Positions 8,630 through 18,248 of a DNA stretch of 64,000 nt are shown here, in pieces. The notes below the pieces were generated by a model. The model had not been told where the DNA came from and did no database searches. It worked only from the letters and a program-made list of their open reading frames with translations. The stretch spans positions 310,001 through 374,000 of the forward strand of contig CAMAVK010000001.1 in assembly GCA_945861715.1 (NCBI GenBank), given 5' to 3'. Position numbers and translations under genes: made by a program. The DNA comes from Candidatus Woesearchaeota archaeon. Lineage in GTDB: Archaea; Nanobdellota; Nanobdellia; Woesearchaeales; GW2011-AR9. Numbering within the stretch: the stretch's first letter is position 1; every line of letters starts with the position of its first letter.

Positions 8630-11205
8630 TGAGAATGGAAATAAAAAAAACCGTAAAGCGTATTGCAGCAGTAGGTGCAGGCGCAGCAATGTTAGGCGCA
8701 ACCGCAATGGGAGCTCTAGCAGCCGTTGATCTAAAGGACTATCCAAGTATGTTTGTTACTGAAGGATCATTTAACGGATACATCGTAGTTGGTGAAAACG
8801 CTAAGTCAGTTGATAATCTAGCAGCAATTGATATCAGCTCCAGTATGGAGACTGTTGCAGTTGAAGCAGGCTCAGAAGTAGCAACTGTTGAAGGAGACGC
8901 ATGGCAAGTTGGAACTAGTTCCAAAGTATTAGAACTAGCAAACAGCAACGCATCCGATAGCTCCATTAATGGTGAGACCTTTAGAAACATCAACACCTTC
9001 ATTGGTAGCGATGAATTAGAAGCTCTTCAAGATGGAACCTGGGAAACAAATAACGACCGGTATGATTACCAACAATTTGTATTCTTTGATAGCACAGCAA
9101 CCACCTCCAGTATTGTAAAATACACCCAAGATGATGCTGATGTTGATGCAGACAATTTGTTTATTGCAAGCTCAGATCCTTTTGCACGATACAAATTGGA
9201 ATTCTCATCCACTGCTCAATCTGACGTAACAGATTCAACTGGATCAGCCGACACTACAGGAACATACTTAGACGACTTTGAAAACACCAAGTTAACAATG
9301 TTCGGAAAAGAATACACTGTTGTACAAGCACGAAAACCAGCTGGAACAAATCTAAACGCAGTTCAATTAGTTTTAATGGCTGGCGCATCCAGTGACACCC
9401 TTCTTGAAGGCGAGTCCAAAACCTACGACGCAGCAGGAAAGAAATATGATGTAACATCCAGTTATGTTGATGACACATACGCAAAATTCACTGTAAACGG
9501 CGAGGCTACAAACAAGCTTAAAGTTGGTGAAACATACATCTTATCTGATGGATCCGAGTTAGGAGTAAGCGAAGTATTATACCAGAGTTACGCAGGTGGT
9601 ATTCATTCCGCAACCTTCTACATTGGCGCACAAAAGATGGAACTTCGAGATGACAACATCGCTGCAGTAACCGGCTCATACAACTTGAAGATTGGCTCAG
9701 ACGATATTGACGGAACCCAAGTTAAAATAACTGGTACTGACAATAACGTAACTGCATCCATTAGCACCATTGAAATTAACATGACTGCTCAAAGTGATTA
9801 CTTTGTTGGAGCAGGCCACAAGTTAAGTGAAGCTATGGAAGCAACTGGTGACAAAGCTGATATGCTCGCTGGTCAAGCATTTGACTACGAATACAAAGGC
9901 TTAACCAAAGAGACAACTCACGAGCTTGACTTAAAAACAAGTTCATCGAGACGCTACCACTTGACTTTGTTTGATGGAGACGACAACGCTGTTGACTTAC
10001 CTATTGCCTACGCAGAAGGAACATACAACTTGTCCGTTGGTGACGACACCCACGCAAACACAAGACAAAATCAGAAAAGATTAGTCTTGAACGAAACAGT
10101 TGCTATCCAAAAGGATGACTACTTCGTTATAACTGATGGAACTGCAGCTTCAGGTTCGGCTAAATCGTACCTCTTGCAATACAAGGGTTCAGATGCAGTA
10201 AGTCAAACCTCACCAAAGATTCGATTCAAGAATATTGGTTCAGGCGAGACTCTTGAGTATGCAGTGTCAACCAGTACAACTGTTGCAACCATTAAGTTAG
10301 GCGGCTACAGCTTCGATGTTGGAAACAGTTCATCAACAATTGCGGACAACTTCAACGTCAACGTTTCTTTGAACGGTGATACAGACTCGTCAGATGCTGC
10401 ATTAGTTAACTTCATTGATTCCTACGGATCCCAATGGGCATTTGAAGCATCAGTTAACGAGACTGGAACTGGTTACAATAGTTACGATGGTACTCCAACC
10501 GGTACAGGTACAACAAACGTAAGTATGCAAACTTATGTATTGGTAACACAAACAACCCCTAACGTTGATGACTACGACAATATGGTTCCTTCAACTATTG
10601 TTATGAATATAACAGCAGTAAGTGGACCAGAAGTTGACGCATCCGTTACTGGAGTTACTTTGTTAACCCCTGATGGATCATCCGACGTAAGCTACGGTTA
10701 CACCTCAATTGGTGCATTCTTGACCCTCACAAATCCTTCATCGGATCCAAGTGAGTTAAAGATGGTTTACCCTAAGGTACAACTTGTACCTCAAGTATTC
10801 GTTACCTCAGGAGCAGTAACCTCCGGCGCTAAGAAGTCAGGAAAGATGACAAGAGTAAATGTTGTTGAAGCTTCCCGACTTGACAGCGAAATCAGCGACG
10901 TGAAAGCTCAAAACTTGATCGTTGTTGGTGGCCCTTGTGTAAACAGCGTAGCAGCTAGCCTTTTAGGTAACCCTGCTGACTGTACTGAAGGCTTCACCCC
11001 TGGAAAAGCAAGAGTTAAACTCTTCGAACAAGCAAACGGAAAAGTTGCTATGCTCGTAGCTGGATACAGTGGCGAAGACACAAGACTTGCTGGAAAGATC
11101 GTAGCTCAACAAGCTGAAAAGCTTCTCGGATCTGAAGTAGAAATTGAGGGTACATCCCTTAAGGACGTTCAGGTTGGAGCACCTAGCCCAGCTGGTACCC
11201 AATAA
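8629..11205 (+). CDS. S-layer protein (secreted)
   Basis: Signal peptide MEIKKTVKRIAAVGAGAAMLGATAMGALA; C-terminal LIVVGGPCVNSVAASLLGNPADCTEGF...KVAMLVAGYSGEDTRLA typical of archaeal S-layer proteins. Start is TTG 8629 or ATG 8635. Confidence 0.88.
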   Translation: MRMEIKKTVKRIAAVGAGAAMLGATAMGALAAVDLKDYPSMFVTEGSFNGYIVVGENAKSVDNLAAIDISSSMETVAVEAGSEVATVEGDAWQVGTSSKVLELANSNASDSSINGETFRNINTFIGSDELEALQDGTWETNNDRYDYQQFVFFDSTATTSSIVKYTQDDADVDADNLFIASSDPFARYKLEFSSTAQSDVTDSTGSADTTGTYLDDFENTKLTMFGKEYTVVQARKPAGTNLNAVQLVLMAGASSDTLLEGESKTYDAAGKKYDVTSSYVDDTYAKFTVNGEATNKLKVGETYILSDGSELGVSEVLYQSYAGGIHSATFYIGAQKMELRDDNIAAVTGSYNLKIGSDDIDGTQVKITGTDNNVTASISTIEINMTAQSDYFVGAGHKLSEAMEATGDKADMLAGQAFDYEYKGLTKETTHELDLKTSSSRRYHLTLFDGDDNAVDLPIAYAEGTYNLSVGDDTHANTRQNQKRLVLNETVAIQKDDYFVITDGTAASGSAKSYLLQYKGSDAVSQTSPKIRFKNIGSGETLEYAVSTSTTVATIKLGGYSFDVGNSSSTIADNFNVNVSLNGDTDSSDAALVNFIDSYGSQWAFEASVNETGTGYNSYDGTPTGTGTTNVSMQTYVLVTQTTPNVDDYDNMVPSTIVMNITAVSGPEVDASVTGVTLLTPDGSSDVSYGYTSIGAFLTLTNPSSDPSELKMVYPKVQLVPQVFVTSGAVTSGAKKSGKMTRVNVVEASRLDSEISDVKAQNLIVVGGPCVNSVAASLLGNPADCTEGFTPGKARVKLFEQANGKVAMLVAGYSGEDTRLAGKIVAQQAEKLLGSEVEIEGTSLKDVQVGAPSPAGTQ

Positions 11206-11355
11206 GCCTTAACCGGCATTTTTTCTTTTTTTCTTTTTAGATTTCTGATATTGCTATTCTTCTAACATTCCTTCAAGAATTAACATTATCCTTTCAAAGA
11301 CACTACTGCTCATAAAACCCCAAACTTTATAACATCCTACACTCTTCCTAAATCC

Positions 11356-12420
11356 ATGTTTCAACTTAAAGAATACATCGCCCCGGCATGCATCATCCTT
11401 CTGCTCATCCTCTCGTACTTCATTTTAAAACCATTTCTGCTCGCCATCTTTCTTGGTGGACTTCTTGCCTACCTATTTTATCCTCTCCAAAAAAGAATTT
11501 TTCCCAATGCCAAAAATCGTACTTGGGTAGCTCTCTTTTTGTGTGTCCTCACCTTATTAGTCATTATAATCCCTTGTATCTTTCTTCTTCAGCGCACCGT
11601 GCACGAATCCTACGCTCTCTATACTGAGTCGCGTCATCTCATCGCCAAAGGCGTCTTCCAAAATTGCCACACAACCTTCTGCCTCAACATAAAAGAATAC
11701 GCACAAGACCCCATGGTGAGTCAACAAATTCAAAACACAATAACCCTCGCCACAAATACCCTCCTGGAGCGCAGCTCGACTTTCCTTGCAAGCCTTCCAA
11801 TCATCTTGCTTAACCTCTTCATTATATTCTTCACCATGTTCTATTTCTTAAAAGACGGCCCAAAATTTCTCGCGCATATAAATGACCTATTAGGACTCCC
11901 CGAACAGAAGTTTAACACGATCCTCACTCGCCTGCGACGCGTCGCCAGAGGTCTTACCTATGGCTATACTCTTATCGCCTTACTTCAAGGATTACTCGGA
12001 GCAATTGGCTTTTGGATATTTGGTGTTCAATCCCCCATCTTCTGGGGCATGATTATGGCAATTCTCGCCCTTATCCCCTTTCTTGGAACCGGTGTTGTCT
12101 GGCTTCCCGCCTCCATCTTCCTCATCTTACAAGGTTCATTGCAAGATTCATCCACACTCGTGTATCACGGTGTGGGTCTGTTCTTTTATAGCCTAATTGT
12201 TGTCTCCAGTGTGGATAACTTCCTCAAACCAAAGGTCATGGGTGGTGCAGCAAACATTCACCCTGCTATTATCATGCTTGGAATAGTTGGTGGAATAATA
12301 AGTTTCGGCGTCTTTGGTGCCTTGGTTGGACCATTCATCCTCGCCATGACCATCATCTTCATCGAAGAACTGATACTACAAAAAAAATGTGCTCACGAAT
12401 CAACTCTTCAAATCAAATAA
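11356..12420 (+). CDS. AI-2E family transporter (PerM-like permease)
   Basis: Polytopic membrane protein with the family signature (ALLQGLLGAIGFWIFGVQSPIFWGMIMAILALIPFLGTGVVWLPA). Confidence 0.88.
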   Translation: MFQLKEYIAPACIILLLILSYFILKPFLLAIFLGGLLAYLFYPLQKRIFPNAKNRTWVALFLCVLTLLVIIIPCIFLLQRTVHESYALYTESRHLIAKGVFQNCHTTFCLNIKEYAQDPMVSQQIQNTITLATNTLLERSSTFLASLPIILLNLFIIFFTMFYFLKDGPKFLAHINDLLGLPEQKFNTILTRLRRVARGLTYGYTLIALLQGLLGAIGFWIFGVQSPIFWGMIMAILALIPFLGTGVVWLPASIFLILQGSLQDSSTLVYHGVGLFFYSLIVVSSVDNFLKPKVMGGAANIHPAIIMLGIVGGIISFGVFGALVGPFILAMTIIFIEELILQKKCAHESTLQIK

Positions 12421-12548
12421 GCAGGAATCCCCATCCATTCGCACGGAAAAGCAGCGACTTTTCCGGCGCACCGATAAGGTCGTTGCCTTATCGTGTGCAT
12501 GGTGGGGAGGAATACGAGTACAGCATTGAGATTCCTATCTTATTTGAT
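12412..12548 (+). repeat. Palindromic element copy A (possible structured RNA or MITE-like element)
   Basis: Terminal stem ATCAAATAAG-C-AGGAATC / GATTCCT-AT-CTTATTTGAT; inner CCCCA-t-CCAT/ATGGTGGGG; arms GGAAAAG-cagcga-CTTTTCC and GCGCAC(c)GATAAGG-tcgttg-CCTTATCGTGTGC. Shares its ends with copy B at 19001-19085. Confidence 0.75.
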
Positions 12549-12552
12549 GCAA

Positions 12553-12659
12553 GAAAGGGAACGTTCCCTTTCAAGAAATGGAGAAACTACTCCATTTCTG
12601 AAAAGAAATGAAAAGCTCCAATTCATTTCTTGTTCTGCACAGAAAATCTTCGATTTTCT
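12553..12659. repeat. Cluster of four hairpins adjacent to element A
   Basis: GAAAGGGAAC|GTTCCCTTTC (12553-12572); AGAAATGGAG-aaacta..-CTCCATTTCT (12574-12599); AAGAAATG...CATTTCTT (12603-12631); AGAAAATC-ttc-GATTTTCT (12641-12659). Confidence 0.75.
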
Positions 12660-12745
12660 TCAACTAACCAAGAAATAAACACCTAAGCACCAATCACCTT
12701 ACCACAGAGCAAAAACATATAAACCTCTTCTCCCATCTAAACTCC

Positions 12746-13201
12746 ATGGCATTCTACGAGGAACCACTCTACAAAGTCCCTGTTGTAAGATCCAGATTTC
12801 TCATACCCAAACTCATCATACTGCTTGCTCTTGGCGGTCTTTTCTATGGTGGTGTCCTCATAAACATCATGCTCCTCGATCTCTCAGCTTCAAACGAAAC
12901 GCTCACCAAAATTATCACCTTCTTCTTTCTTACTGCAATTATCGCATTAGGCATGTATATCACCTATGTCAAAGCAGAAAAAGAATATCATTTCTATCGC
13001 ACATGGATGGAATTAGGGAACGAAAAAGTGCTCTACACCGCCATAACACAAGCAACCACAGAACAAAATATCTGGGATAAATTATTCCATACAAACCAGA
13101 TAAAAATTCCTGGTCACACCTTGCGTCATGTACCTGAAGAACTTCATTTGGATGAATACATCAACAAACTCGTAGTTTATGCCCAAAATAAAGGACAATA
13201 G
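12746..13201 (+). CDS. Hypothetical membrane protein with two predicted TM helices
   Basis: ORF with TM segments LIILLALGGLFYGGVLINIMLL and KIITFFFLTAIIALGMYITYV. Confidence 0.6.
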   Translation: MAFYEEPLYKVPVVRSRFLIPKLIILLALGGLFYGGVLINIMLLDLSASNETLTKIITFFFLTAIIALGMYITYVKAEKEYHFYRTWMELGNEKVLYTAITQATTEQNIWDKLFHTNQIKIPGHTLRHVPEELHLDEYINKLVVYAQNKGQ

Positions 13202-13293
13202 GGAAGATTACAAAAATCTCGATAATAAACCCTTCTAGCTCTCAACAAACCTATTGCATAACCTTTAAAAGTCACTCATTTGCCAACCAATCG

Positions 13294-13908
13294 ATGGCAA
13301 AAATAAACAAAAACGAAACCCTGTGCAGTATATTAAACGCCCTTCCTCTGTATAACACCAACTCTGATCCATATTCAAATTCTCGCCAACTTGCAGCAGT
13401 TACCGGTTCAATCAAAATACCGTCCCACCCTCGCCTTAACTACGCAGGACAAATCCAAATTATCCACCGATCACCAAATCAGTACCATCTCTATCCTCTT
13501 GGCGAGCCAAAACCACTCACTGTGCATCTTGCATGTGACCCCATGTCCGAAGAAAAACCGCTCATGGCGGATCCTGCATTTAAGCCAATGTCAGCATGGC
13601 CACAACCAACCATAACAGCAGCTCAATTAAGATATGGCCAAAGAACTCCTCAACCAAGTAAATCATTATACTCAACCGAAGAACACATTCTCATTTTAGA
13701 AGGACCATTTCGACACACCGAGTTGCATGTAGAGTGCGCATGCATAGAATATCAAACAAAACAACATGGAACATCTACCCAAACTATTCTATCTCCTCCA
13801 AGCGCGATCTATCTTATCGGTATTGCAACCATTTGCAATCCCTATCTATTTGACGAGCCTTCCCCAACATGGCCTAAACCCCAAACCAGAAACATAAGAA
13901 AGCTTTAA
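13294..13908 (+). CDS. Hypothetical protein
   Basis: 204-aa ORF with a consistent codon pattern and no motif I recognise. Confidence 0.5.
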   Translation: MAKINKNETLCSILNALPLYNTNSDPYSNSRQLAAVTGSIKIPSHPRLNYAGQIQIIHRSPNQYHLYPLGEPKPLTVHLACDPMSEEKPLMADPAFKPMSAWPQPTITAAQLRYGQRTPQPSKSLYSTEEHILILEGPFRHTELHVECACIEYQTKQHGTSTQTILSPPSAIYLIGIATICNPYLFDEPSPTWPKPQTRNIRKL

Positions 13909-13935
13909 AATATAACCTTCAAATAACCGCTCTGT

Positions 13936-14023
13936 GGGCTCGTGGTCTAGCGGCTATGACATTTCGTTGACGAGCCAATCCTCAAAGTCGAAAGGATCCC
14001 CAGTTCGAATCTGGGCGGGCCCA
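13936..14023 (+). tRNA. tRNA-Val(GAC) with a 15-nt intron at 37/38 (13973-13987)
   Basis: Acceptor GGGCTCG/CGGGCCC, T arm CCCAG-TTCGAAT-CTGGG, anticodon stem TTTCG/CGAAA. The loop holds TTGACG|AGCCAATCCTCAAAG|T with a TTGA/TCAA central helix and CGA and AGT bulges. No encoded CCA. Confidence 0.85.
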
Positions 14024-14122
14024 TTCATCTATTCCATCCACTCTCTAGTATCGGGTTCTGTTTTCGCAAGCATAGTCTACCACAAAAAGAACCTTTAAAT
14101 CTCCTCACCCCCCCACAATCAC

Positions 14123-15247
14123 ATGTTTCATCAATCCACTTCCTTCATGCATCGTCTCCTTCCCCACAAAGAACTTCAATCCATCTACCTCTCATCCGCC
14201 ATACGAGCGTTTGGAATATCCTTATTAGGAATTTTTCTTCCTCTCTACTTATACCATGAACTCAACTTTGGTCTCTCCATCACCTTGGGCTACTACATTC
14301 TCAACTCCATCATCTTCGCAGTCATCACTCCGTTTGCAGCACAGTATGCCGCAAAATACGGCCTAAAACACGCCATTCTCCTCAGTGTTCCCCCCTATGT
14401 ATTATTCGCATTCCTTCTCTATCAAAACCCTTCCCCATTCGACCTCATCCTTTCCTCCATCGCGCTAGGTGTTTCACTCGCGTTTTACTGGATGGGCATG
14501 AACGTACTCTTCCAAAAAATAAGTCATAAAAAATTGCACGGCACTGAAAATGCCAAAAAATTAGCCTATTCTATGATTGCAGCCATGCTTGGTCCTATAA
14601 TTGGTGGTTTCATAATTCAAACCACCTCCTTCTCTGCAGTATTTCTTCTCTCCGCCTTCGCCATGGTAATCTCCTCAATCATACTCTTCTCTCACACAGA
14701 GCAACACATCCCATTCACATTACATCTCAAAGAAGTAGCCTCACCCGTTTCATTACCCTCTGCCCTATTCATGGTGAGCCATGGCGCATTAACTATGACT
14801 CAATCCGTACTCTGGCCACTTTTTATCTTCCTCTTTCTTGGCACGTACTTTCAAGTTGGTTTCCTAACTTCATTTCTTGCACTTCTCTCCACTCTAATCA
14901 TTCTCGTCATGGGGAAGCTCAGCGATAGCGTGAATAAACACCGCATCATCCAAATAACAAGTATCATAGACTCCGCTCTCTACATCTTCACTACCTACGC
15001 TCGCACTATCACCCATCTTCTCATCCTGGTCGTCTGCAACTCCTTCATTCATGCAACCCGAGACGCACCACTGCTTGCATATGAAATGGATAATGCTAAA
15101 AAAAATATAGTAGCTTATTTTGCAAATCGTGAAGTCTATCTCTGCATTGGTCGAGTTCTACTTCTCTCAATAGTCTTACTCACCGAACAAGTAACACATG
15201 GTTTCATAACGCAGGCCATCCTCAACATTGCACTCATAATCGCGTAG
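14123..15247 (+). CDS. MFS-like transporter
   Basis: Polytopic protein (GISLLGIFLPLYLYHELNFGLSITLGYYIL..., IAAMLGPIIGGFIIQTTSFSAVFLLSAFAMV). Confidence 0.75.
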   Translation: MFHQSTSFMHRLLPHKELQSIYLSSAIRAFGISLLGIFLPLYLYHELNFGLSITLGYYILNSIIFAVITPFAAQYAAKYGLKHAILLSVPPYVLFAFLLYQNPSPFDLILSSIALGVSLAFYWMGMNVLFQKISHKKLHGTENAKKLAYSMIAAMLGPIIGGFIIQTTSFSAVFLLSAFAMVISSIILFSHTEQHIPFTLHLKEVASPVSLPSALFMVSHGALTMTQSVLWPLFIFLFLGTYFQVGFLTSFLALLSTLIILVMGKLSDSVNKHRIIQITSIIDSALYIFTTYARTITHLLILVVCNSFIHATRDAPLLAYEMDNAKKNIVAYFANREVYLCIGRVLLLSIVLLTEQVTHGFITQAILNIALIIA

Positions 15248-15261
15248 AGAAATTCAAACTC

Positions 15262-15972
15262 ATGGCATCCCAAACATTCCTCAACCTAAAACCAAAATTC
15301 ATCCCCCAAGACCCCCAATCAGAACTCCTCACCCTTCTAATCGAACTACATCACACCTCACAAGAAAACAAGCAAGACATAATAAACAAAATATCATTAC
15401 TCTCAAACAAAATTTCTTATCTTCAAAATTACCCCAAAAACCCTTCATCTTTTTGGAACGCTGAAAGTTTCATGTGGACATACAAAATAGATAAAGATAC
15501 AAGACAACAAATCACCCTCTTACTACAAAACCATCTTCCAAAAGACATTACACCGCTTGACCTCGGCTGCGGTGCATACAGCTACATCCCCTCAATTGGA
15601 TTTGATATTTCACCGAAAATGCTTGACTTAAACGACAACCTCAAAGAAAAAATTATGGGCGACATCGAACAACCTCTCCCTTTCCAAACAAACTCCCATC
15701 AAGCAATCACCGCTATCTTCCTATTAAACTACATCACCAACCTGAACCAACTCCTCACTGAAATCAACCGAATCCTCACAGAAAATGGAATCTTCATTGC
15801 CATCCTCTCCAAATCTCCCATTAACGAATATCATCTAATCCAACAAAAACAAACCCACATCACAAAAAAATGGCAGTCCATTTTACAACAGCACTTCAAC
15901 GTAACCACAAATCACCAAGAAAATCTCCTTATTTTCATCTGCAAAAAGCGTGACAACCCCAAAACCTTATAA
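15262..15972 (+). CDS. SAM-dependent class I methyltransferase
   Basis: ITPLDLGCGAYSYIPSIGFDISPKMLDL...GDIEQPLPF...EINRILTENGIFIAIL. Confidence 0.75.
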   Translation: MASQTFLNLKPKFIPQDPQSELLTLLIELHHTSQENKQDIINKISLLSNKISYLQNYPKNPSSFWNAESFMWTYKIDKDTRQQITLLLQNHLPKDITPLDLGCGAYSYIPSIGFDISPKMLDLNDNLKEKIMGDIEQPLPFQTNSHQAITAIFLLNYITNLNQLLTEINRILTENGIFIAILSKSPINEYHLIQQKQTHITKKWQSILQQHFNVTTNHQENLLIFICKKRDNPKTL

Positions 15973-16043
15973 AGTAAAATCCCCTCCTTAATCATATAAA
16001 GAAAGTACCATAGTCAAAATCATAATCCAAAAAAGAGGCCACG

Positions 16044-17561
16044 ATGTCATTTTCAAAAGAAGACCAAAGTATCATCCGAGATCGTTCTCAGTTGCTTGTT
16101 CAACATGGCTTCATAAAAAACCAAGGAAAATATTTTCTCAATAAAAACACCAAACTCTACGAACCCTACGGAAAAGAAATTGACGGTCAAGACGCAAATG
16201 AAGAGATTCTGGAAATATTTCCTGGAAATTATAAACCAACAGGGTTTCCTAAATCAGCAAAAACCCAACGCATACTTTGGGAAAATTACGACATGTCTAT
16301 CGAGGAACCGTATTATTGGATTCTTGACGTATTAAGAGACAACGGTTTTCAAGTCCACAAATTAGAAGATTCATTCGCCGCAGCCGAAAACAGCGCGGTC
16401 TTTGGCCACACCCAGCAACGCCTCGGAGCACAGCAAGATCGAGTCTCACAACTTCTTGCAACCTCAGGAAAAATGATCAAAGAATTATTTCAAATGTTGC
16501 GTGAATTACGCATCCTCGACGAAAGACTTGCGTATTATAACGAAGCAGAGGAGCATACAAAAAAGCCCCTCGAAAAACGTGGTCGCGCAAGTGAAATCAC
16601 CCTGAAAGGAATTTTTGTTGACCTCGTACAAGGTGGTGGAAAAAGTCCTGGTTCAGTATATGGCATGTCAAGTTCCCTTGAATACATAACTCTCCCCGAC
16701 TTATTCTTTGACGCTCCACCATTTGCAACTGCCGAAGAACTCGAAGAACACATCAAAAAGTTAGGAAGCGATTTCAACCAAAACGTACTGCGTGTTTTAA
16801 TCCGTCACCTAAGACAATATATGGAATGGAAAAAAGCAACGTACAAAGAGCACCAAAACAGAAAAGATTTCCTTCTCAAATACCTTGCACAACATTTTGA
16901 AATCATTAAAATGTACTTACAATGGCTCAAGCCGTATCTTCGAAATAGTGGAAAATTATCATTTAAAGATAAAAACATGGACTCTCCCGACCTCATCAGC
17001 GCATTCGAAGGAAGTATGACCGACATCGAAATACTAGGAACCAAAGGCAAAGGTGCATGTTCCGTTGTTCTTGCCACCTTCAACTATAAAACACGCGCAG
17101 AACTTAAAACACAAGCTGAAGGATACAACCGTGGACCAGTTCATATTGGAAGGGTAGACATTTCATTAAGAGCATATGGATGGACTGAAGACCAAGTGGA
17201 ACAATATAAACGACTTAAAGACCGCGAAACAATGTTATATCTCGGTGCCGTAGCTGGTCCCGTACTCAATTCCATGGATGAAATTCAACCATTGCTTGAC
17301 AAATATTTAAACGAAGCAAAAGGAATAAAAGAAACAGAAAAAAAAGAGAAACCAACCGCGCCCAATAAAAAATCTCTTGCCCAAAAAATGTTTGGTGATT
17401 TCATAGGACCAAAAAAGAAACCAACTCCTTCCGCTAAATTTTTAAGAGCCGAAGAAGAAAAACAAAAGGCAGCACTCAAGGGCGCCGCCTTCGGAGCAAT
17501 CATCACCATTTGGAATTCACATCACAATTTCAAAAAATCACATCGAATGACTGCGTGGTAA
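16044..17561 (+). CDS. Conserved-looking hypothetical protein (505 aa)
   Basis: Long ORF; lysine-rich C-terminal region; no motif I recognise. Confidence 0.65.
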   Translation: MSFSKEDQSIIRDRSQLLVQHGFIKNQGKYFLNKNTKLYEPYGKEIDGQDANEEILEIFPGNYKPTGFPKSAKTQRILWENYDMSIEEPYYWILDVLRDNGFQVHKLEDSFAAAENSAVFGHTQQRLGAQQDRVSQLLATSGKMIKELFQMLRELRILDERLAYYNEAEEHTKKPLEKRGRASEITLKGIFVDLVQGGGKSPGSVYGMSSSLEYITLPDLFFDAPPFATAEELEEHIKKLGSDFNQNVLRVLIRHLRQYMEWKKATYKEHQNRKDFLLKYLAQHFEIIKMYLQWLKPYLRNSGKLSFKDKNMDSPDLISAFEGSMTDIEILGTKGKGACSVVLATFNYKTRAELKTQAEGYNRGPVHIGRVDISLRAYGWTEDQVEQYKRLKDRETMLYLGAVAGPVLNSMDEIQPLLDKYLNEAKGIKETEKKEKPTAPNKKSLAQKMFGDFIGPKKKPTPSAKFLRAEEEKQKAALKGAAFGAIITIWNSHHNFKKSHRMTAW

Positions 17562-17614
17562 ATTCAACCCACAAACTTCTCCCATTTCACCAAAATAAAC
17601 AAAAAAAATAACAC

Positions 17615-18133
17615 TTAAGATGTTGGTAACGCAAGGAACTTATCAATTCTTGTGGGTTCGATACCTTCCCCAAATAATTCTCTTACTTTTGTATATACTG
17701 GTAGACCAAAGTGTGCATGCGTCCGCAGCTCCTTCCAGTATTTGCCATTAGCAAGGTTAAATATCGGTCGATTCAAACTATCCATTAAATGGTCACAATC
17801 TGAACGAAAAACAGTATCCTCAACTTGTTCCTCAAGAAGTCTATCCAACGCAGAGCTAATAATCCCCCCTTCTGCTTCCGGAACACGCATTCGATCGAGA
17901 TACGTTCCAATCTGTTTCATTCCCCCCAGTTGAAGTGCAAGAGCATCATCTGGAAGTTGCACCGGATTCTGCACGGCACAAAGGTGGTTGCGCATCTCAA
18001 GCATTGAAAGCACAACGGCATACCTTTGGTATTCAGGCTCAACGGTTTTGGTAATGTAATCCACCATTTGACCTGCTTTTTGCTGACCAATCGCAAAAAA
18101 TTCGTTTTGAAATATTGGATTTGTGTTTGTCAT
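17615..18133 (-). CDS. Hypothetical protein
   Basis: 172-aa ORF in a minus-strand block between plus-strand genes. Confidence 0.6.
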   Translation of the reverse strand: MTNTNPIFQNEFFAIGQQKAGQMVDYITKTVEPEYQRYAVVLSMLEMRNHLCAVQNPVQLPDDALALQLGGMKQIGTYLDRMRVPEAEGGIISSALDRLLEEQVEDTVFRSDCDHLMDSLNRPIFNLANGKYWKELRTHAHFGLPVYTKVRELFGEGIEPTRIDKFLALPTS

Positions 18134-18248
18134 CCACTTTCAATAGAAGCAAACAACAATAACTTGTCCTATAGGGACTATCAAGAGAATATATAATCTC
18201 GGAAGCATTGACTATACCCTTTAATAGTCCGGACCCCTTCTAACAAAA

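Noticed and set aside
12387-12678. Track ORFs 12387..12611 and 12493..12678
   Set aside because: They lie across the palindromic element and hairpin cluster; translations follow the inverted repeats and look non-coding.
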